This document shows, one piece after another, positions 62,307-64,000 of a stretch of 64,000 bases of DNA. The notes beneath the pieces were generated by a model. The model was given only the letters and a program-made list of their open reading frames with translations, had not been told where the DNA came from and made no database searches. A program made the translations under genes and the position numbers. Each line of letters opens with the position of its first letter. Positions within the stretch are counted from its first letter, which is position 1. This stretch comes from Paramecium octaurelia (lineage: Eukaryota; Ciliophora; Oligohymenophorea; Peniculida; Parameciidae): positions 435,150 to 499,149 of the forward strand of contig CAJJDP010000009.1 of the NCBI GenBank assembly GCA_905182995.1. The letters are read 5' to 3'.

Positions 62307-64000
62307 ATGTACCGATAATACGATTTCACTTACTCTCCTTCAAAGTCATCGAATACCATAGACGATATGGAGCAAAGACTTAATGCTGTTATTAATGCAA
62401 ATGAAAAATTGGTACTTTTTTATAACTAAGATTTTATTATAGACTTTACTGTTAAAAGAGAAAATTTAAGAGAATGATTAGTTGAAAGAAAATATTGATA
62501 TTCTATATAATAATAATCAAGAATTATCAGAAATTAATATAGAACTGTGTGATTAAATCAAAAAATGCAAAAATTAGAGATGTGCCTCGCTTCATTAGAA
62601 AAATCACATTGAAATGGAGAAGGAACTCTAAAAACTAAAGGAAATTATAGTTTAAAAGGATAGAGAACTAGTAAATTATTAGCATCACTTTGAAGAAGAG
62701 TTGCAGTTAGAAATAACATCAAAAGACTATGTAAAAATTAAAAATAACGTATTAGATTGATAAAATCAAAGGGTTGGAGGAGCAAAATTAATAATTGATC
62801 CATGAATTGGACTTGGTCACTAAAAAGTTAATAGAAAGCCAAAGAGGATCATTGACTAACCATGAGAACAATCAATTAGCATTATAATATGAATCAATAA
62901 TTGAGGATTTACAATAGAAAATAGAATAGATGAATAAGTTCCTGTGTTAGAAGGGCGATGACTCATCATAAAACCATAATAAATAGTTCTTGATTCAAAT
63001 GGAATAGTTGTAAGTAGAAAAGATAACTCAATCACTTTAATTGGAAGAATAGAAGAAAAAAATCAATAAATTATTATAAGAGTTGGAAGAGAAGAATATT
63101 ATGATTGATTAATTAAAGAAAAATTATAGTCTTAATACATCCAAAAATGAGATTATGCAAAAATAAAATATGCTTTAAAATAAACAAAAATACATTAAAA
63201 TAGAAGAAAATTTATTAGAATTGAGTGATGACATAGAGACAACTATTAAGAGAAAATATATTACGTCAGGTAAGGGGTTTATGGAATAGAAGAGTCCTCG
63301 TTCTTAAATTTCAGATTAAGATTCCTATTTATATTTATATGAAAAATTATAGTAGGACATGTAAATCAAGGAAAAATAATATAATGAACTTCTTGTTAAA
63401 AAACAAATAGCAGATAACGAAATTCTAAAGCTTATGAATTTAATCAAGGATTTAGAATTCTCAAATTAAGAAAAATAACTATTAATTGAACAATATGATA
63501 ATGAAATTAAATCACATCATCGAAACATTAGGAAAAAGGAATCAGAACATAAGAAAAATATCATTAAACAATAAGATGACATATAAATTTATGAAGATAA
63601 ATTAAATGCTCTTGAGAATCTCAAGAATGAAGAACTCAAAATTTATGAATAATAAATTTCTTAAACTCAAAATTAACTGAAATAAAAAGAATTGGAACTT
63701 AAAAAATTGTAGGATTTAGTTAAAGATAAGAATAAGTTATAAAATAATTTGCAATCTCTTATTGAAGAAAAGAAAGAAATATAATCGAATTTGGAATAGA
63801 AAGATTAGAAAGAAGAAGATTTAAAAACTAAGATTATGCTGCTTTAACAGTAACTAAAAACTAAGGAGATTGAAAATAAAAATTTAAGGGATAAAGGTTA
63901 AAATTAAAATAAAATTTATGACTTAGAGAGTTAGATAATCTAATTAAAATTAGAATTGGAATAAAATCTTATTAATTCAGAAGTTTAAGCTGAAATCATT
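62307..64000 (+). CDS. Coiled-coil protein, 3' end outside the window
   Basis: Start MYRQYDFTYSPSKSSNT at 62307, then almost continuous Gln/Glu/Lys/Leu heptads to the window edge (EKEIQENDQLKENIDIL-type sequence; QLLIEQYDNEIKSHHRN). A 31-nt intron lies at 62412-62442 and at least one more near 62760. No globular domain is visible in the first 530 codons. The gene belongs to the group of large ciliate coiled-coil proteins; function not assignable. Confidence 0.65.

Noticed and set aside
1-64000. Transposons, CRISPR arrays, rRNA or tRNA genes
   Set aside because: I saw no inverted-repeat-flanked transposase frame, spacer array or RNA-gene signature; a covariance-model scan would be needed to exclude tRNAs.

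Overview
This window reads as macronuclear DNA of a ciliate, most likely a Paramecium. Three things show this. Long protein frames are interrupted only by TAA and TAG, which must code for Gln, and they end only at TGA. The introns are tiny (21-38 nt, mostly 22-29 nt, GT...AG). Genes are packed with gaps of 5-300 bp on both strands, in very AT-rich DNA. I read every frame with TGA as the only stop and removed introns by eye. In most models the spliced length is an exact multiple of three, which supports them.

Layout: 1-8313 (+) is the 3' half of a gamma-type outer-arm dynein heavy chain, carrying an assembly duplication around an N at 4924. 8352-10114 (+) is a TLDc-domain protein. 10282-13386 (-) is a large helical protein starting Met-Gly-Cys. 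13576-14023 (+) is a small unknown gene. 14697-19404 (+) is a plasma-membrane-type Ca2+-ATPase with a second duplication around an N at 17959. 19451-22454 (-) holds a degenerate membrane sensor-kinase-like gene and a rhomboid pseudoprotease. 22707-25873 (+) holds a chromodomain-like gene and an AP-3 beta adaptin. 25938-29399 (-) holds a VID27 homologue, an ankyrin protein and a basic unknown protein. 29675-37500 (+) holds two coiled-coil genes, an FCP1/SCP-like phosphatase and alpha-MPP. 37565-45487 (-) holds a prion-like Q/N/Y-rich protein, a large EF-hand/WD40 protein and a small EF-hand protein. 45642-49639 (+) holds an LRR protein and a protein kinase. 49826-60581 (-) holds a SAS-4/CPAP homologue, a second kinase, a possible RAP protein, an R2R3 Myb and a small unknown gene, with two small + genes between them. 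60621-64000 (+) holds a probable trichocyst matrix protein and a coiled-coil gene that runs off the end.

Several products belong to the cilium or centriole and cortex (dynein, SAS-4, WD40/EF-hand protein, coiled coils, trichocyst protein). This is typical ciliate biology and need not mean a functional cluster. I saw no rRNA, tRNA, transposon, CRISPR array or defence system. The most unusual items are the two N-centred near-identical duplications (probably unmerged alleles), a rhomboid that has lost both catalytic residues and lies 10 bp from a degenerate sensor kinase, an exact 8 x 39-nt repeat in SAS-4, and neighbouring genes whose stop and start share the four bases ATGA.
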